A program made the position numbers and the translations under genes. This document shows, piece by piece, positions 28,938 through 38,591 of a stretch of DNA of 64,000 bases; the first letter of the stretch is position 1; every line of letters starts with the position of its first letter. Source of the DNA: Pseudomonas kuykendallii (lineage in GTDB: Bacteria > Pseudomonadota > Gammaproteobacteria > Pseudomonadales > Pseudomonadaceae). The notes below the pieces were generated by a model, which was given only the letters and a program-made list of their open reading frames with translations, had not been told where the DNA came from and searched no databases. The stretch lies in NCBI RefSeq assembly GCF_900106975.1, contig NZ_FNNU01000007.1:101066-165065 (forward strand), given 5' to 3'.

Positions 28938-30620
28938 ATGCGACTGATGCTGAAGACCAAAGTGCTGATACTGGCGCTGCTACCGGTGATCCTGCTGGCC
29001 ATCGTGCTGAGCCTGGCCACGGCGAAGATCCTCCTGAGCTTCGCCGACGACGAAGTGAACAGCATGCGCGCGCGGCTGATGGACGAGAGCCGCGGCGAGC
29101 TGCAGCACTACATGCAGATCGCCCTGGGCAGCGTGCAGAGCCTGTACGACGCCTCCGCCGCCGGCGACATGGAGGCCCGCGCGCAGGGCATCGCGATCCT
29201 GTCGAAGATCAAGTACGGCAAGGACAGCTACTTCTTCGGCTACGACTCGGACATGGTCCGCCTGTTTCGCGGCGACAGCCCGGTCGACGTCGGCAAGAGC
29301 CTGAAGGGCCGCAAGGACCCCAATGGCGTGCTGGTCAACGACGAACTGGTCAACGTGGCGAAGAACGGCAGCAACTACGTGCAGTACGCCACCGCGCTGC
29401 CGGGTAACGAGAGCATCAACGTGCCCAAGCTCGCCTACAGCTACTACCTGCCGAAGTGGGACATGGCGCTGGGCACGGCGGTCAACCTGGACCGCATCGA
29501 AGGGCAGCTGAGCGAGGTGCGCGCCGGCATCGACGAGCGCATCCGCAGCATCGTGACCAGCATCGCAGTGATCGCCGTGGTGCTGCTGATCCTCTGCGGC
29601 ATCGCCGGCGTGACCCTCGGCAACACCTTCCTGAAGCCGCTCAAGCAGATGAAGAACAACCTCGACGACATCGCCGCGGGCGAGGGCGACCTGACCCGTC
29701 GCCTGCCGGTGAGCGGCGACGACGAGCTCGGCCAGCTGGCCGCCTCGTTCAACCGCTTCGTCGAGAAGATCCACGGCCTGGTCCGGCAGATCGCCGACAT
29801 GACCGGGCAGCTCAACGGCCTGGTCGGTGAGGTCGCCTCCCAGGTTCACCGGGGCGAGCAGGCGATGGACCGGCAGCGCCAGGAGACCGACCAGGTCGCC
29901 ACCGCGATCAACGAGATGTCCGCCGCCGCCCAGGAAGTGGCGCACAGTGCGCAAGGCGCCGCCGAGGCCGCGCGCAAGACCGACGACGAGGGGCAGTCGG
30001 CCAAGCGTGTGGTGGACGACAGCGTCGCCAGCATCCATGCACTGGTCGGCGACATCCGCAGCAGCGGGGTGTCGCTGGACAGCCTACAGCAGGACGTACA
30101 GTCGATCGTCAGCGTGCTGGCGGTGATCCGCTCGATCGCCGAGCAGACCAACCTGCTCGCGCTCAACGCGGCGATCGAAGCGGCCCGCGCCGGTGAGGCC
30201 GGGCGCGGGTTCGCGGTGGTCGCCGACGAAGTGCGCGCGCTGGCTAGCCGCACGCAGCAGAGTACCCAGGAAATCCAGGCGATGATCGATCGCCTGCAAC
30301 ACGGCACGCAGATCGCGGTGAGCGCCATGCGCCGCTCCAGCGAAGCCGGCGAGGCGAGCAGCACCCAGGCCAACCAGGCGGGCGCTTCGCTGGACACCAT
30401 CGCCGGGCTGATCGGCACCATCAACGCGATGAACGCGCAGATCGCCAGCGCCGCCGAGGAACAGACCGCAGTGGCCGAGGAGATCAACCGCAGCGTGCAC
30501 CAGATCGCCGTGGCGGTGGAAACCGTCGCCGACGAAACCCGGCAGAGCGCGCAGACCGCGCGCAGCCTCTCGCAACTGGGCGAGCGGCTCGGTGCGCTGG
30601 TGCGTCAGTTCAGGATCTGA
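28938..30620 (+). CDS. methyl-accepting chemotaxis protein with single Cache domain
   Basis: This encodes 560 residues. TM1 is near 8-28 ([17 protein letters not shown]). The periplasmic sCache_2-type sensor (about 45-185) contains [15 protein letters not shown]2 is near 200-222, followed by a HAMP domain and a signalling domain whose hairpin tip reads [20 protein letters not shown]. The protein senses a small extracellular ligand, often an organic acid, and signals to CheA/CheW; the ligand is not predictable here. ATG 28938 is favoured because GAGG lies 7 bp upstream; ATG 28932 lies too close. No C-terminal CheR/CheB pentapeptide is seen. Divergent from the Tim44-like gene. Confidence 0.85.
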   Translation: MRLMLKTKVLILALLPVILLAIVLSLATAKILLSFADDEVNSMRARLMDESRGELQHYMQIALGSVQSLYDASAAGDMEARAQGIAILSKIKYGKDSYFFGYDSDMVRLFRGDSPVDVGKSLKGRKDPNGVLVNDELVNVAKNGSNYVQYATALPGNESINVPKLAYSYYLPKWDMALGTAVNLDRIEGQLSEVRAGIDERIRSIVTSIAVIAVVLLILCGIAGVTLGNTFLKPLKQMKNNLDDIAAGEGDLTRRLPVSGDDELGQLAASFNRFVEKIHGLVRQIADMTGQLNGLVGEVASQVHRGEQAMDRQRQETDQVATAINEMSAAAQEVAHSAQGAAEAARKTDDEGQSAKRVVDDSVASIHALVGDIRSSGVSLDSLQQDVQSIVSVLAVIRSIAEQTNLLALNAAIEAARAGEAGRGFAVVADEVRALASRTQQSTQEIQAMIDRLQHGTQIAVSAMRRSSEAGEASSTQANQAGASLDTIAGLIGTINAMNAQIASAAEEQTAVAEEINRSVHQIAVAVETVADETRQSAQTARSLSQLGERLGALVRQFRI

Positions 30621-30632
30621 GAGCGAGAGGTG

Positions 30633-30672
30633 GCCATCCGGGAGACGCGAAAAAGCGCGGCTCCTGGATGGC
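30633..30672. terminator. possible terminator hairpin, chemoreceptor gene/uvrD
   Basis: GCCATCC-GGAG pairs with CTCC-GGATGGC across the short gap between the convergent chemoreceptor and uvrD genes. There is no U-tract, so function as a terminator is uncertain. Confidence 0.4.
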
Positions 30673-30676
30673 TACG

Positions 30677-32875
30677 TCAGAGCGGCTGCAGCTTGGCGTA
30701 GCCCAGCATCAGCCACTTGCTGCCTTCGCCGTCGAAGTTCACCTGCACCCGGGCCTGGGCACCGGAGCCTTCGAAGTTGAGGATCACGCCCTCGCCGAAC
30801 AGCGCGTGCTGGACGCGCTGGCCGAGGTTGAAGCCGGTGTCCGGCACCTGCGCGCCGTCGAACATCGAGGCGCCGCCGCGTGCCTGCTGCCCGTAAGGGC
30901 GGCTGACGCTACCGGAGAGGCGCACTTCCTGGACCAGCGCCGGGGGAATCTCGCGAACGAAGCGCGAGACCTTGTTGTAGGTCTCGCTGCCGTAGAGCCG
31001 GCGGGTTTCCGCGTAGGTCACCACCAGCTGGCGCATGGCGCGGGTGATGCCGACGTAGGCCAGGCGGCGTTCTTCCTCCAGGCGTCCGGGTTCCTCGAGG
31101 CTCATCTTGTGCGGGAACAGGCCTTCTTCCATGCCCACCAGGAACACCAGCGGGAACTCCAGGCCCTTGGCGCTGTGCAGGGTCATCAACTGCACGCTGT
31201 CCTCGTGGTCGCCGGCCTGCTGTTCGCCGGCCTCCAGCGAGGCGTGGTCGAGGAAGGCCGCCAGCGGCGTCTGTTCCTCGTCGCCTTCCTCGCCTTCGTA
31301 GTTGTCGAAGGCCCGTGCGGCGGAGACCAGTTCCTCGAGGTTTTCCACCCGTGCCTGGCCCTTCTCGCCCTTCTCGTCGCGGTGGTAGGCCAGCAGCCCG
31401 GACTGCTCGATGACCAGTTGCGCCATCGCATGCAGCGGCAGGCCCTCGACCTTCAGCGCCAGCGTGTCGACCAGCTCGACGAAGGCGTTCAGCGCACTGG
31501 CGCCGCGGCCGCCGATGACCTTGGTGCCGACCGCCTGGTGCAGCGCGGCCCACATCGACAGGTCCTGGGCGCGGGCGAATTCGCGCAGCGTCTCGACGGT
31601 CTTCTCGCCGATGCCGCGCGCTGGCACGTTGATCACCCGCTCCAGCGCGGCGTCGTTGCCGCGCTGGTGGATCAGGCGCAGGTAGGCCATCGCGTTCTTG
31701 ATCTCGGCGCGCTCGAAGAAGCGCTGGCCGCCGTAGATGCGGTAGGGAATCCGTTCGCGCAGCAGCGCTTCCTCGAGCACCCGCGACTGGGCATTGGAGC
31801 GGTAGAGGATGGCGATCTCGCTGCGCAGCGCGCCGTCGCGTACCGCGCGTTCGATGTTCTCGACCACGTAGCGCGCTTCGTCGTGCTCGTTGAAGGCGGC
31901 GTAGAGGCCGATCGGCTCGCCGTCGCCGCCCTCGGTCCAGAGCTCCTTGCCCAGGCGACCCTGGTTGTTGGCGATCAGCGCGTTGGCGGCCTTGAGGATG
32001 CTCGCGGTGGACCGGTAGTTCTGTTCCAGGCGGATGGTCTGGGCGTCGGCGAAGTCGTCGCAGAACTGCTGGATGTTCTCGATCTTGGCGCCGCGCCAGC
32101 CGTAGATCGACTGGTCGTCGTCGCCCACCACCATCAGGCTGTCGCCGCCCTGGGCGAGGATCTTCAGCCAGGCGTACTGCACCGAGTTGGTGTCCTGGAA
32201 TTCGTCCACCAGGATGTGGCGGAAGCGCCGGCGGTAGTGATCGAGAATGCCGCCCTTGTTGTCGCGCCAGAGGTCGAGGGCGCGCAGCAGCAATTCGGAG
32301 AAGTCGATCACCCCGGCGCGCGCGCAGGCCGCTTCGTAGGCTTCGTAGATCTTGCGCATGGTGGCGAGGAACAGGTCACCGCCGGCCTGGATGTTCTGCG
32401 GGCGCAGGCCCTCGTCCTTCTGCCCGTTGATGAACCACTGCGCCTGGCGCGCCGGCCAGCGCTGTTCGTCGAGGCCGAGTTCGCGGATCACCCGCTTGAC
32501 CAGGCGCTGCTGGTCGTCGGAGTCGAGGATCTGGAAGTTCTGGTTCAGCCCGGCTTCCTGCCAGTGCGCGCGCAGCAGGCGGTGCGCCAGGCCGTGAAAG
32601 GTGCCGACCCACATGCCGGCCGGGTTGATCCCCAGCAACTGTTCGATGCGATGGCGCATCTCGGCGGCGGCCTTGTTGGTGAACGTCACCGACAGCAGCG
32701 AATGCGGCGAGGCGCCGATCACCTGAATCAGCCAGGCGATGCGGTGCACCAGCACGCGGGTCTTGCCCGAGCCGGCGCCGGCCAGCACCAGTTGGCGGCC
32801 AATGGGCGAGGCAACCGCCTGGCGCTGGGCATCGTTGAGGGAGTTGAGCAGCAGGGAGAGATCGTCGTTAGGCAT
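30677..32875 (-). CDS. uvrD: DNA helicase II UvrD
   Basis: A 732-residue SF1A helicase, close to the usual 720-730. Motif I is LAGAGSGKTRVLVHR, motif Ia region SVTFTNKAAAEM, motif II DEFQDTN, motif III VGDDDQSIYGWRG, motif V LMTLHSAKGLEFPLVFL and motif VI EERRLAYVGITRA. The C-terminal Tudor-like tail is present (SKWLMLGYAKLQPL). It unwinds DNA 3'-5' in nucleotide-excision and mismatch repair. The gene stands alone between a convergent chemoreceptor gene and a divergent GGDEF-EAL gene, the same neighbour as in P. aeruginosa (PA5442). Confidence 0.95.
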   Translation of the reverse strand: MPNDDLSLLLNSLNDAQRQAVASPIGRQLVLAGAGSGKTRVLVHRIAWLIQVIGASPHSLLSVTFTNKAAAEMRHRIEQLLGINPAGMWVGTFHGLAHRLLRAHWQEAGLNQNFQILDSDDQQRLVKRVIRELGLDEQRWPARQAQWFINGQKDEGLRPQNIQAGGDLFLATMRKIYEAYEAACARAGVIDFSELLLRALDLWRDNKGGILDHYRRRFRHILVDEFQDTNSVQYAWLKILAQGGDSLMVVGDDDQSIYGWRGAKIENIQQFCDDFADAQTIRLEQNYRSTASILKAANALIANNQGRLGKELWTEGGDGEPIGLYAAFNEHDEARYVVENIERAVRDGALRSEIAILYRSNAQSRVLEEALLRERIPYRIYGGQRFFERAEIKNAMAYLRLIHQRGNDAALERVINVPARGIGEKTVETLREFARAQDLSMWAALHQAVGTKVIGGRGASALNAFVELVDTLALKVEGLPLHAMAQLVIEQSGLLAYHRDEKGEKGQARVENLEELVSAARAFDNYEGEEGDEEQTPLAAFLDHASLEAGEQQAGDHEDSVQLMTLHSAKGLEFPLVFLVGMEEGLFPHKMSLEEPGRLEEERRLAYVGITRAMRQLVVTYAETRRLYGSETYNKVSRFVREIPPALVQEVRLSGSVSRPYGQQARGGASMFDGAQVPDTGFNLGQRVQHALFGEGVILNFEGSGAQARVQVNFDGEGSKWLMLGYAKLQPL

Positions 32876-33035
32876 CGCGGCATTCTAGGGGGCGGCGTCA
32901 GGCCGGGCAAACCGGCGTGCCCGGCGGAACGGCGATGCCTGACTGCTCGGTCGTCCTAAAAGCTGTTGGGCCTGGCCTCGTGCTCACGTTATGCTCCGGC
33001 GTCTTTTTAGGCTCAGACCACTACAAGAACCGCCT

Positions 33036-35900
33036 ATGAGTGCCGCCACCCGGACGATCCGCCTGCCTGCCGAAGGCCGGGCCATCGGTCAGCAGTTCGC
33101 GACCCAGATCGCCATCGAGCGCACGCGCCTGCTGTACCAGGGCTCGCGGTTGCCGACGCTGTTCATGCTGCTCACCGGGCTGGCCTGCGCCTATCTGCTG
33201 TGGAGCCCGCAGGAAAGCCTGTGGCTGGCGGTGTGGCTGGTCTGGCTGGTGCTGCTGGCGGTGGTGCGGCTGGTCCAGATGACGGCCTTCGATGCCGCCC
33301 CGGAACAGCGCCGGGCCGAGCCGCGCTGGTATCGCGCGTTTCTGCTGGGCGCCGCGGCTTCCGGGCTGGCGCTGGCGTTCCCGGTGATTATGCTGGTGCC
33401 CGCCGAGGACTTCACCCGCCAGGCGCTGGTCTACGGGCTGATCGCCGCGGCGATCCTTTCCGCCGGCGTGGCCTACGCGGTCAGCCTGCCGGCGCTGCTC
33501 ACCTTCGCCTTGCCCTGCCTGCTGCCGACCCTGACCTACCTGTTGCTCAGCGACACGCCCGCGCAACGTGCCTGCGGAGTGCTGGCGGCGATTCTCGGCG
33601 TGGCGCTGCTGCTGATGGCCTGGCAGATCAACCGGCTGCTCTGGTGCAGCCTGCTGCAGGGTTTCCAGAACCAGGCGCTGCTGGCGACGCTGGAGCAGTC
33701 AAAGCGCCAGACCGACGTGCTGAATGGCCGGCTGGGGCGTGAGGTCGAGCAGCGGCGGCGCGCCGAGCGCCGGCTCAGCGACGCCCATGACGATCTCGAA
33801 CGGCGCGTCGCCGAGCGCACCCGCGAGCTGGACGAAGCGACCCGCGCGCTGAGCAGCAGCCAGGAGCGCCTGACCCTGGCGCTGGAAGCCAGCGAGCTGG
33901 GCCTGTGGGACTGGAACCTGGTCAGCGACGAAGTGCATCACTCGCAGCTGCGGGAAATCTTCGGCGTCGAGGAGGACACCGCGCCGGGCATGCTCCGCTA
34001 CCTGCGCACGCACCTGCATCCCGAGGACCTGCCGCAGCTGCGCCAGGCGCTGGTCGCGCACCTGAAGGGGCTCACCGAGCTATACGTCGCCGAGTACCGC
34101 GTGCGCCACGCCGAGGGTCACTGGCTGTGGGTCGAGGATCGTGGCCGGGCGGTGGAGCGCGACGCCAGCGGACGGGTGACGCGGATGCTCGGCACGCGCC
34201 GCGACATCAGCGCGCGCAAGATCCGCGAGACCGATCAGCTGCTCGCCGCCACGGTGTTCGAGGCGGCCAGCGAAGGCATCGTCATCCTCGATCCGGGATA
34301 CCGGGTGCTGGCGGTCAACGGCGCGTTCAGCCAGGTCACCGGCTATCAGCGCGACGAGGTGCTCGGGCGGCGCGTGGCGGCGATTTCCAGCAGCCGCGAT
34401 TCGCAGCGCCAGTACCAGCAGATCGACGCCGAGTTGCGCGAGCATGGGCGCTGGCAGGGCGAACTGATCGAAACCCGCAAGAGTGGCGAACTTTATCCGC
34501 AATGGCTGCAGCTCAACGTGGTCCGCGACGCGCGCGGCACGCTGCGCCACGTCGTCGGTTTCTTCGCCGACCTCAGCGCGCGGCGCCATGCCGAAGAGCG
34601 TCTGCGCTACCTGTCGAACTACGACGAACTGACCGGGCTGGCCAACCGCACGCTGTTCCGCGAGCGCCTGCACGAGGCCAGCCAGCGCGCTCGCCAGGGC
34701 GGTCGCAGTCTGGCCCTGCTGCACATCGATCTGGATCGCTTCAAGCTGCTAAACGACAGCCTCGGCCACGAAGTCGCCGACCAGGTGTTGCGGCAGATGG
34801 CCCGGCGCCTGGCCCAGGCGGTGCCGGAAGCGGACACCCTGGCGCGGATTTCCGGCGACGAGTTCGCCGTGCTGCTGGATTCCTACGGCAGCCTCTCGGC
34901 GCTCGCGCGCAGCGCCGAACGGCTGCTCGGCAAGCTGCGCAAGCCAATGGATGTCGGCGGCCAGGAACTGGTGATCAGCGCCTCGGTGGGGATCAGTCTG
35001 CTGCCGGACAACGCGCGGGAAATCTCCACCCTGATCAGCCAGGCGAACACCGCCATGCAGCAGGCCAAGCGCCTGGGCGGCAACGGCTTCCAGTTCTTCA
35101 CCGACAGCCTGCAGGCCTCGACGCTGCAGCGGCTGCAACTGGAGAACCAGCTGCGCAAGGCGATCGAGGACGGCCAGTTGGACGTCTTCTACCAGCCCAA
35201 GCTGCGCCTCGCCGACGACAGCCTGAGCGCGGCCGAGGCCCTGGTGCGCTGGCATCATCCGGAGCAGGGCCTACTGACGCCGGGGGCGTTCATCGGGCTG
35301 GCCGAGGAAACCGGGCTGATCGGTGTGATCGGGGAGTTCGTCCTGCGCCGGGCCTGCGCCGATGCCTGCGCCTGGCGTGCCCAGGGCATGGACATCCGCG
35401 TCTCGGTGAACATCTCGGTGCATCAGGTTCGCCTGGGCAATCTCACCAGCCTGGTGCGCCAGGTTCTGGACGACAGCGGTTTGCCGGCGCACCTGCTGGA
35501 ACTGGAACTGACCGAGAGCCAGATGCTCGACAATGTCGAGACCATCGCGCGCAGCTTCCAGCAGTTGCGCGCGCTCGGCGTGAAGCTGGCGATCGACGAC
35601 TTCGGCACGGGCTTCTCATCCCTGAGCTACCTCAAGCGCTTCCCGGTGGACGTGCTGAAGATCGACCAGAGCTTCATCCGCGACCTGTCCGCCAGCGCCG
35701 AGGACGCCGCGATCACCCGCGCGATCATCGCCATGGCCCACAGCCTGGAGCTGGACGTGGTGGCCGAGGGCGTCGAGGAACAGGCGCAGCTGGATTTCCT
35801 CAAGTCCCACGGCTGCGACGAGATTCAGGGCTACCTGATCGCCCGGCCGCTGGCGGTGGACGCCTTCGTCGCGCTGCTGGAAGAACAGCGCCGCGACTGA
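33036..35900 (+). CDS. membrane PAS-GGDEF-EAL cyclic-di-GMP protein
   Basis: A 954-residue hybrid. The N-terminal membrane region (about 35-215) has five or six helices. A coiled coil follows (about 230-285), then two PAS domains with PAC motifs (about 290-415 and 420-540). The GGDEF domain (about 545-700) carries SGDEF in place of GGDEF. The EAL domain (about 710-950) carries EALVRWHHP, DDFGTGFSSL and EGVEEQ. All three EAL signature elements are intact, so phosphodiesterase activity is likely; SGDEF may be active or a GTP-binding regulator. It resembles PA5442. The gene ends 4 bp before the stop of the convergent TrhP-like gene. Confidence 0.85.
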   Translation: MSAATRTIRLPAEGRAIGQQFATQIAIERTRLLYQGSRLPTLFMLLTGLACAYLLWSPQESLWLAVWLVWLVLLAVVRLVQMTAFDAAPEQRRAEPRWYRAFLLGAAASGLALAFPVIMLVPAEDFTRQALVYGLIAAAILSAGVAYAVSLPALLTFALPCLLPTLTYLLLSDTPAQRACGVLAAILGVALLLMAWQINRLLWCSLLQGFQNQALLATLEQSKRQTDVLNGRLGREVEQRRRAERRLSDAHDDLERRVAERTRELDEATRALSSSQERLTLALEASELGLWDWNLVSDEVHHSQLREIFGVEEDTAPGMLRYLRTHLHPEDLPQLRQALVAHLKGLTELYVAEYRVRHAEGHWLWVEDRGRAVERDASGRVTRMLGTRRDISARKIRETDQLLAATVFEAASEGIVILDPGYRVLAVNGAFSQVTGYQRDEVLGRRVAAISSSRDSQRQYQQIDAELREHGRWQGELIETRKSGELYPQWLQLNVVRDARGTLRHVVGFFADLSARRHAEERLRYLSNYDELTGLANRTLFRERLHEASQRARQGGRSLALLHIDLDRFKLLNDSLGHEVADQVLRQMARRLAQAVPEADTLARISGDEFAVLLDSYGSLSALARSAERLLGKLRKPMDVGGQELVISASVGISLLPDNAREISTLISQANTAMQQAKRLGGNGFQFFTDSLQASTLQRLQLENQLRKAIEDGQLDVFYQPKLRLADDSLSAAEALVRWHHPEQGLLTPGAFIGLAEETGLIGVIGEFVLRRACADACAWRAQGMDIRVSVNISVHQVRLGNLTSLVRQVLDDSGLPAHLLELELTESQMLDNVETIARSFQQLRALGVKLAIDDFGTGFSSLSYLKRFPVDVLKIDQSFIRDLSASAEDAAITRAIIAMAHSLELDVVAEGVEEQAQLDFLKSHGCDEIQGYLIARPLAVDAFVALLEEQRRD

Positions 35901-35904
35901 TCGC

Positions 35905-37239
35905 TCAGTGCTCCAGCTGGCGCATCAACAGCCCCAGTTCCGGCTGCACGTCTTCGGGCAGCGGCAGGTAGAGCACGTGGCCGTCGCCCGGCGCCACCTC
36001 CACGCCCTGGCCGGCGGCGTTCTGCAGCGCGTCGAGGCGAAAGTGCAGGTTGCCCTGCGGGGTCATCAGCTCCAGCTGGTCGCCGAGGGCGAAGCGGTTC
36101 TTCACCTTCACTTCGGCCAGGCCGTGACGACGCTCGCCGGTCAGCTCGCCGACGAACTGCTGGCGTTCGGACAGCGAACTGCCGCGCAGGTAGTTCTGGT
36201 ACTCGTCGTGCACGTGGCGGCGCAGGAAACCTTCGGTGTAGCCGCGGTGGGCGAGGGATTCGAGATTGCCCAGCAGCGACGCATCGAACGGCTTGCCGGC
36301 CACCGCATCGTCGATGGCCCGGCGATAGACCTGGGCGGTACGCGCCACGTAGAAGTGCGACTTGGTGCGGCCCTCGATCTTCAGCGAATGCACGCCCATC
36401 GCCACCAGCCGCTCGACGTGCTGCACGGCGCGCAGGTCCTTGGAGTTCATGATGTAGGTGCCGTGCTCGTCCTCGAAGGCGGACATCGGTTCGCCGGGAC
36501 GGGTGCTCTCCTCGAGCAGGAACAACCGGTCGCTCGGCGCGCCCTGGCCGAGCGTGGGGTCGACCTGCTGCACGCCGGCGGCAACGATCTCGCCCAGCTC
36601 GTTCTCCTGCGCGGTGCTGGTCTTGTACTCCCAGCGGCAAGCGTTGGTGCAGGTGCCCTGGTTGGGATCGCGGTGGTTGAGGTAGCCGGAGAGCAGGCAG
36701 CGCCCGGAATAGGCCATGCACAGCGCGCCGTGGACGAACACCTCCAGTTCCATGCCCGGCACGCGCTGGCGGATTTCGCCGATCTCCTCCAGCGACAGCT
36801 CCCGCGAGAGGATGGTCCGCGTCAGGCCCTGGCGGCGCCAGAACTCCACGCTCGCCCAGTTGACCGCGTTGGCCTGCACCGACAGGTGGATCGGCATCTG
36901 CGGGAAGTGTTCGCGGACCAGCATGATCAGGCCGGGATCGGACATGATCAGCGCGTCCGGGCCCATCTCGATCACGGGCTGCAGGTCGCGCAGGAAGGTC
37001 TTCAGCTTGGCGTTGTGCGGCGCGATGTTGACCACCACGTAGAACTGCTTGCCCTGCGCGTGCGCCTCGTCGATACCCAGCGCCAGGTTGGCATGGTCGA
37101 ACTCGTTGTTGCGCACGCGCAGGCTGTAGCGCGGCTGCCCGGCGTACACCGCGTCGGCGCCGTAGGCGAAGGCGTAACGCATCGACTTGAGGGTGCCGGC
37201 GGGGGAAAGCAGCTCGGGGCGGAACGGCGAGGTGGTCAT
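35905..37239 (-). CDS. U32 family tRNA hydroxylation protein TrhP/YegQ-like
   Basis: A 444-residue peptidase-U32-family protein. It has ELLSPAGTLKSMRYAFAYGA at the N-terminus, the family signature EVFVHGALCMAYSGRCLLS, and a cysteine set including CTNACRWEY typical of iron-sulfur U32 proteins. TrhP (YegQ) acts with prephenate-derived chemistry in hydroxylating U34 of certain tRNAs; the older annotation as collagenase-like protease is probably wrong for this subgroup. A C-terminal extension of about 100 residues (FALGDQLELMTPQ) is present as in YegQ. It resembles PA5440. Confidence 0.8.
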   Translation of the reverse strand: MTTSPFRPELLSPAGTLKSMRYAFAYGADAVYAGQPRYSLRVRNNEFDHANLALGIDEAHAQGKQFYVVVNIAPHNAKLKTFLRDLQPVIEMGPDALIMSDPGLIMLVREHFPQMPIHLSVQANAVNWASVEFWRRQGLTRTILSRELSLEEIGEIRQRVPGMELEVFVHGALCMAYSGRCLLSGYLNHRDPNQGTCTNACRWEYKTSTAQENELGEIVAAGVQQVDPTLGQGAPSDRLFLLEESTRPGEPMSAFEDEHGTYIMNSKDLRAVQHVERLVAMGVHSLKIEGRTKSHFYVARTAQVYRRAIDDAVAGKPFDASLLGNLESLAHRGYTEGFLRRHVHDEYQNYLRGSSLSERQQFVGELTGERRHGLAEVKVKNRFALGDQLELMTPQGNLHFRLDALQNAAGQGVEVAPGDGHVLYLPLPEDVQPELGLLMRQLEH

Positions 37240-37326
37240 GGCGGGCGGATCGCAACCGGAAAGGGGGGCGCGATTCTAGGCGGCGTGCGCCGCGGCGGGG
37301 TTGACCTGGGTCTAGCTGCGGCGAAT

Positions 37327-37354
37327 GAGCGCGGGCTGCGTGCGGCCCGCGCTC
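37327..37354. terminator. GC-rich hairpin downstream of lipoprotein gene
   Basis: A perfect 10-bp stem, GAGCGCGGGC/GCCCGCGCTC, with an 8-base loop lies 7 bp after the stop codon of the lipoprotein gene. It lacks a clear U-tract. Confidence 0.45.
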
Positions 37355-37360
37355 GGGTAA

Positions 37361-38095
37361 CTAGTCGCGCTCCAGCAGCCAGGCCTGGGCACCGGGCCGG
37401 TACTCAGGAATCTCGTCCGGCGCGGCGTCGTTCAGCGCTTCGATGATCTTCAGCTGCTTGCCGTCGCGCTCGAACAGCCAGGAGCGGCCCTGGTCGCCGA
37501 GCTGCAGCCAGAGGCTGTCGTGATCCCCGGCCATCGAGGCGCAATCGCCGGCCAGGCACAGGGCATAACGGTCCGCGCCGGGCAGTCCTTCGAGGCTACC
37601 GTCCGGGTGGAACAGCACCAGCCCGCCTTCGCCGAGGCCCTCGCGGATGGTCCAGGTGCCGCCCAGGTAGGCGGCGTAGAGCGCGTGCTCGAAGCTGGCG
37701 CCGGTCGGTGCATCGGCGGGGGCCGCGACGGCGGGATGGGTGAAGCGCTGCTCCGGCCAGCTCTGGCTGGCCTGCTGCACCAGCTCGCCGTGGTCCAGGC
37801 TCAGGCGCTCCTGAAAGTCGCCGGGAAATTCCACCCGCCACTGGCGCTCCTGCTCGTCCACCAGACGCCCTTCGCCCAGCTCGAAGCCGTTGCTGAAGGT
37901 GGCGCTGCGCTGTTGCGGATCGATCCGCCATTCCAGGTTCGGACCGAACGCCAGTAGCGACTCGCGCAGGCTCTCGCCTCGCGCGGCGGCATCGATCGCC
38001 GCCTGGTTGATCCAGGTGCCGCCAGGATCGCTCGGCGGGCTGGCGCAACCCGCCAGCAGGCTGCCGGCGAGTAACAGCAAGAGTGCGTTAAGCAT
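37361..38095 (-). CDS. putative lipoprotein of unknown function
   Basis: This encodes 244 residues with a lipoprotein signal (LLLLLAGSLLAGC; lipobox LLAGC, cysteine near residue 16) followed by ASPPSD. The mature part appears to contain two similar beta-rich halves beginning around GGTWIN and GGTWTIREG, suggesting an internal duplication. The second half has a C...C pair (LCLAGDC). No catalytic motif is seen and I do not recognise a named family. It lies downstream of ridA on the same strand with a 48-bp gap and is followed by a hairpin. Confidence 0.65.
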   Translation of the reverse strand: MLNALLLLLAGSLLAGCASPPSDPGGTWINQAAIDAAARGESLRESLLAFGPNLEWRIDPQQRSATFSNGFELGEGRLVDEQERQWRVEFPGDFQERLSLDHGELVQQASQSWPEQRFTHPAVAAPADAPTGASFEHALYAAYLGGTWTIREGLGEGGLVLFHPDGSLEGLPGADRYALCLAGDCASMAGDHDSLWLQLGDQGRSWLFERDGKQLKIIEALNDAAPDEIPEYRPGAQAWLLERD

Positions 38096-38143
38096 GGGCG
38101 ATGGCTTCCCTCGGGCGGCGGGGCCCGGGCCCCGCGACGACGA

Positions 38144-38524
38144 TCATTCGAGGACGAGGATGGCGTCCATTTCCACCTGCGCGCCACGCGGCAGCGCGGC
38201 GACGCCGATGGCGGCGCGGGCAGGGTAGGGCTGCTGGAAGTAACGGCCCATGACCTCGTTGACGGTGGCGAAATGCGCCAGGTCGGTGAGGAAGATGTTC
38301 AGCTTGACGATGTCCTTGAACGAACCGCCGGCGGCCTCGGCCACGGCCTTGAGGTTCTCGAACACCTGGACGGTCTGCGCCTCGAAGCCTTCCACCAGCT
38401 CCATGGTCGCCGGGTTCAGCGGAATCTGCCCGGACATGTACAGCGTGTTGCCGGCCTTGATCGCCTGCGAGTAGGTGCCGATGGCGGCGGGGGCCTTGTC
38501 GCTGCTGATGACGGTCTTGCTCAT
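38144..38524 (-). CDS. ridA: RidA enamine/imine deaminase
   Basis: A 126-residue YjgF/YER057c/UK114 protein of the usual length. It shows [20 protein letters not shown], the conserved [18 protein letters not shown], and [19 protein letters not shown] with the active-site arginine. RidA hydrolyses reactive 2-aminoacrylate and related imines made by PLP enzymes such as threonine dehydratase. It lies just downstream of spoT on the same strand (67-bp gap), as in P. aeruginosa and many gamma-proteobacteria, so it may share the spoT transcript. Confidence 0.95.
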   Translation of the reverse strand: MSKTVISSDKAPAAIGTYSQAIKAGNTLYMSGQIPLNPATMELVEGFEAQTVQVFENLKAVAEAAGGSFKDIVKLNIFLTDLAHFATVNEVMGRYFQQPYPARAAIGVAALPRGAQVEMDAILVLE

Positions 38525-38591
38525 GATGAACTCCTTCTGAGGGTGTTTACCGGAGGGCGCGGGCAGGCCGGCGCGCTCGGTGGGAAAGGGG

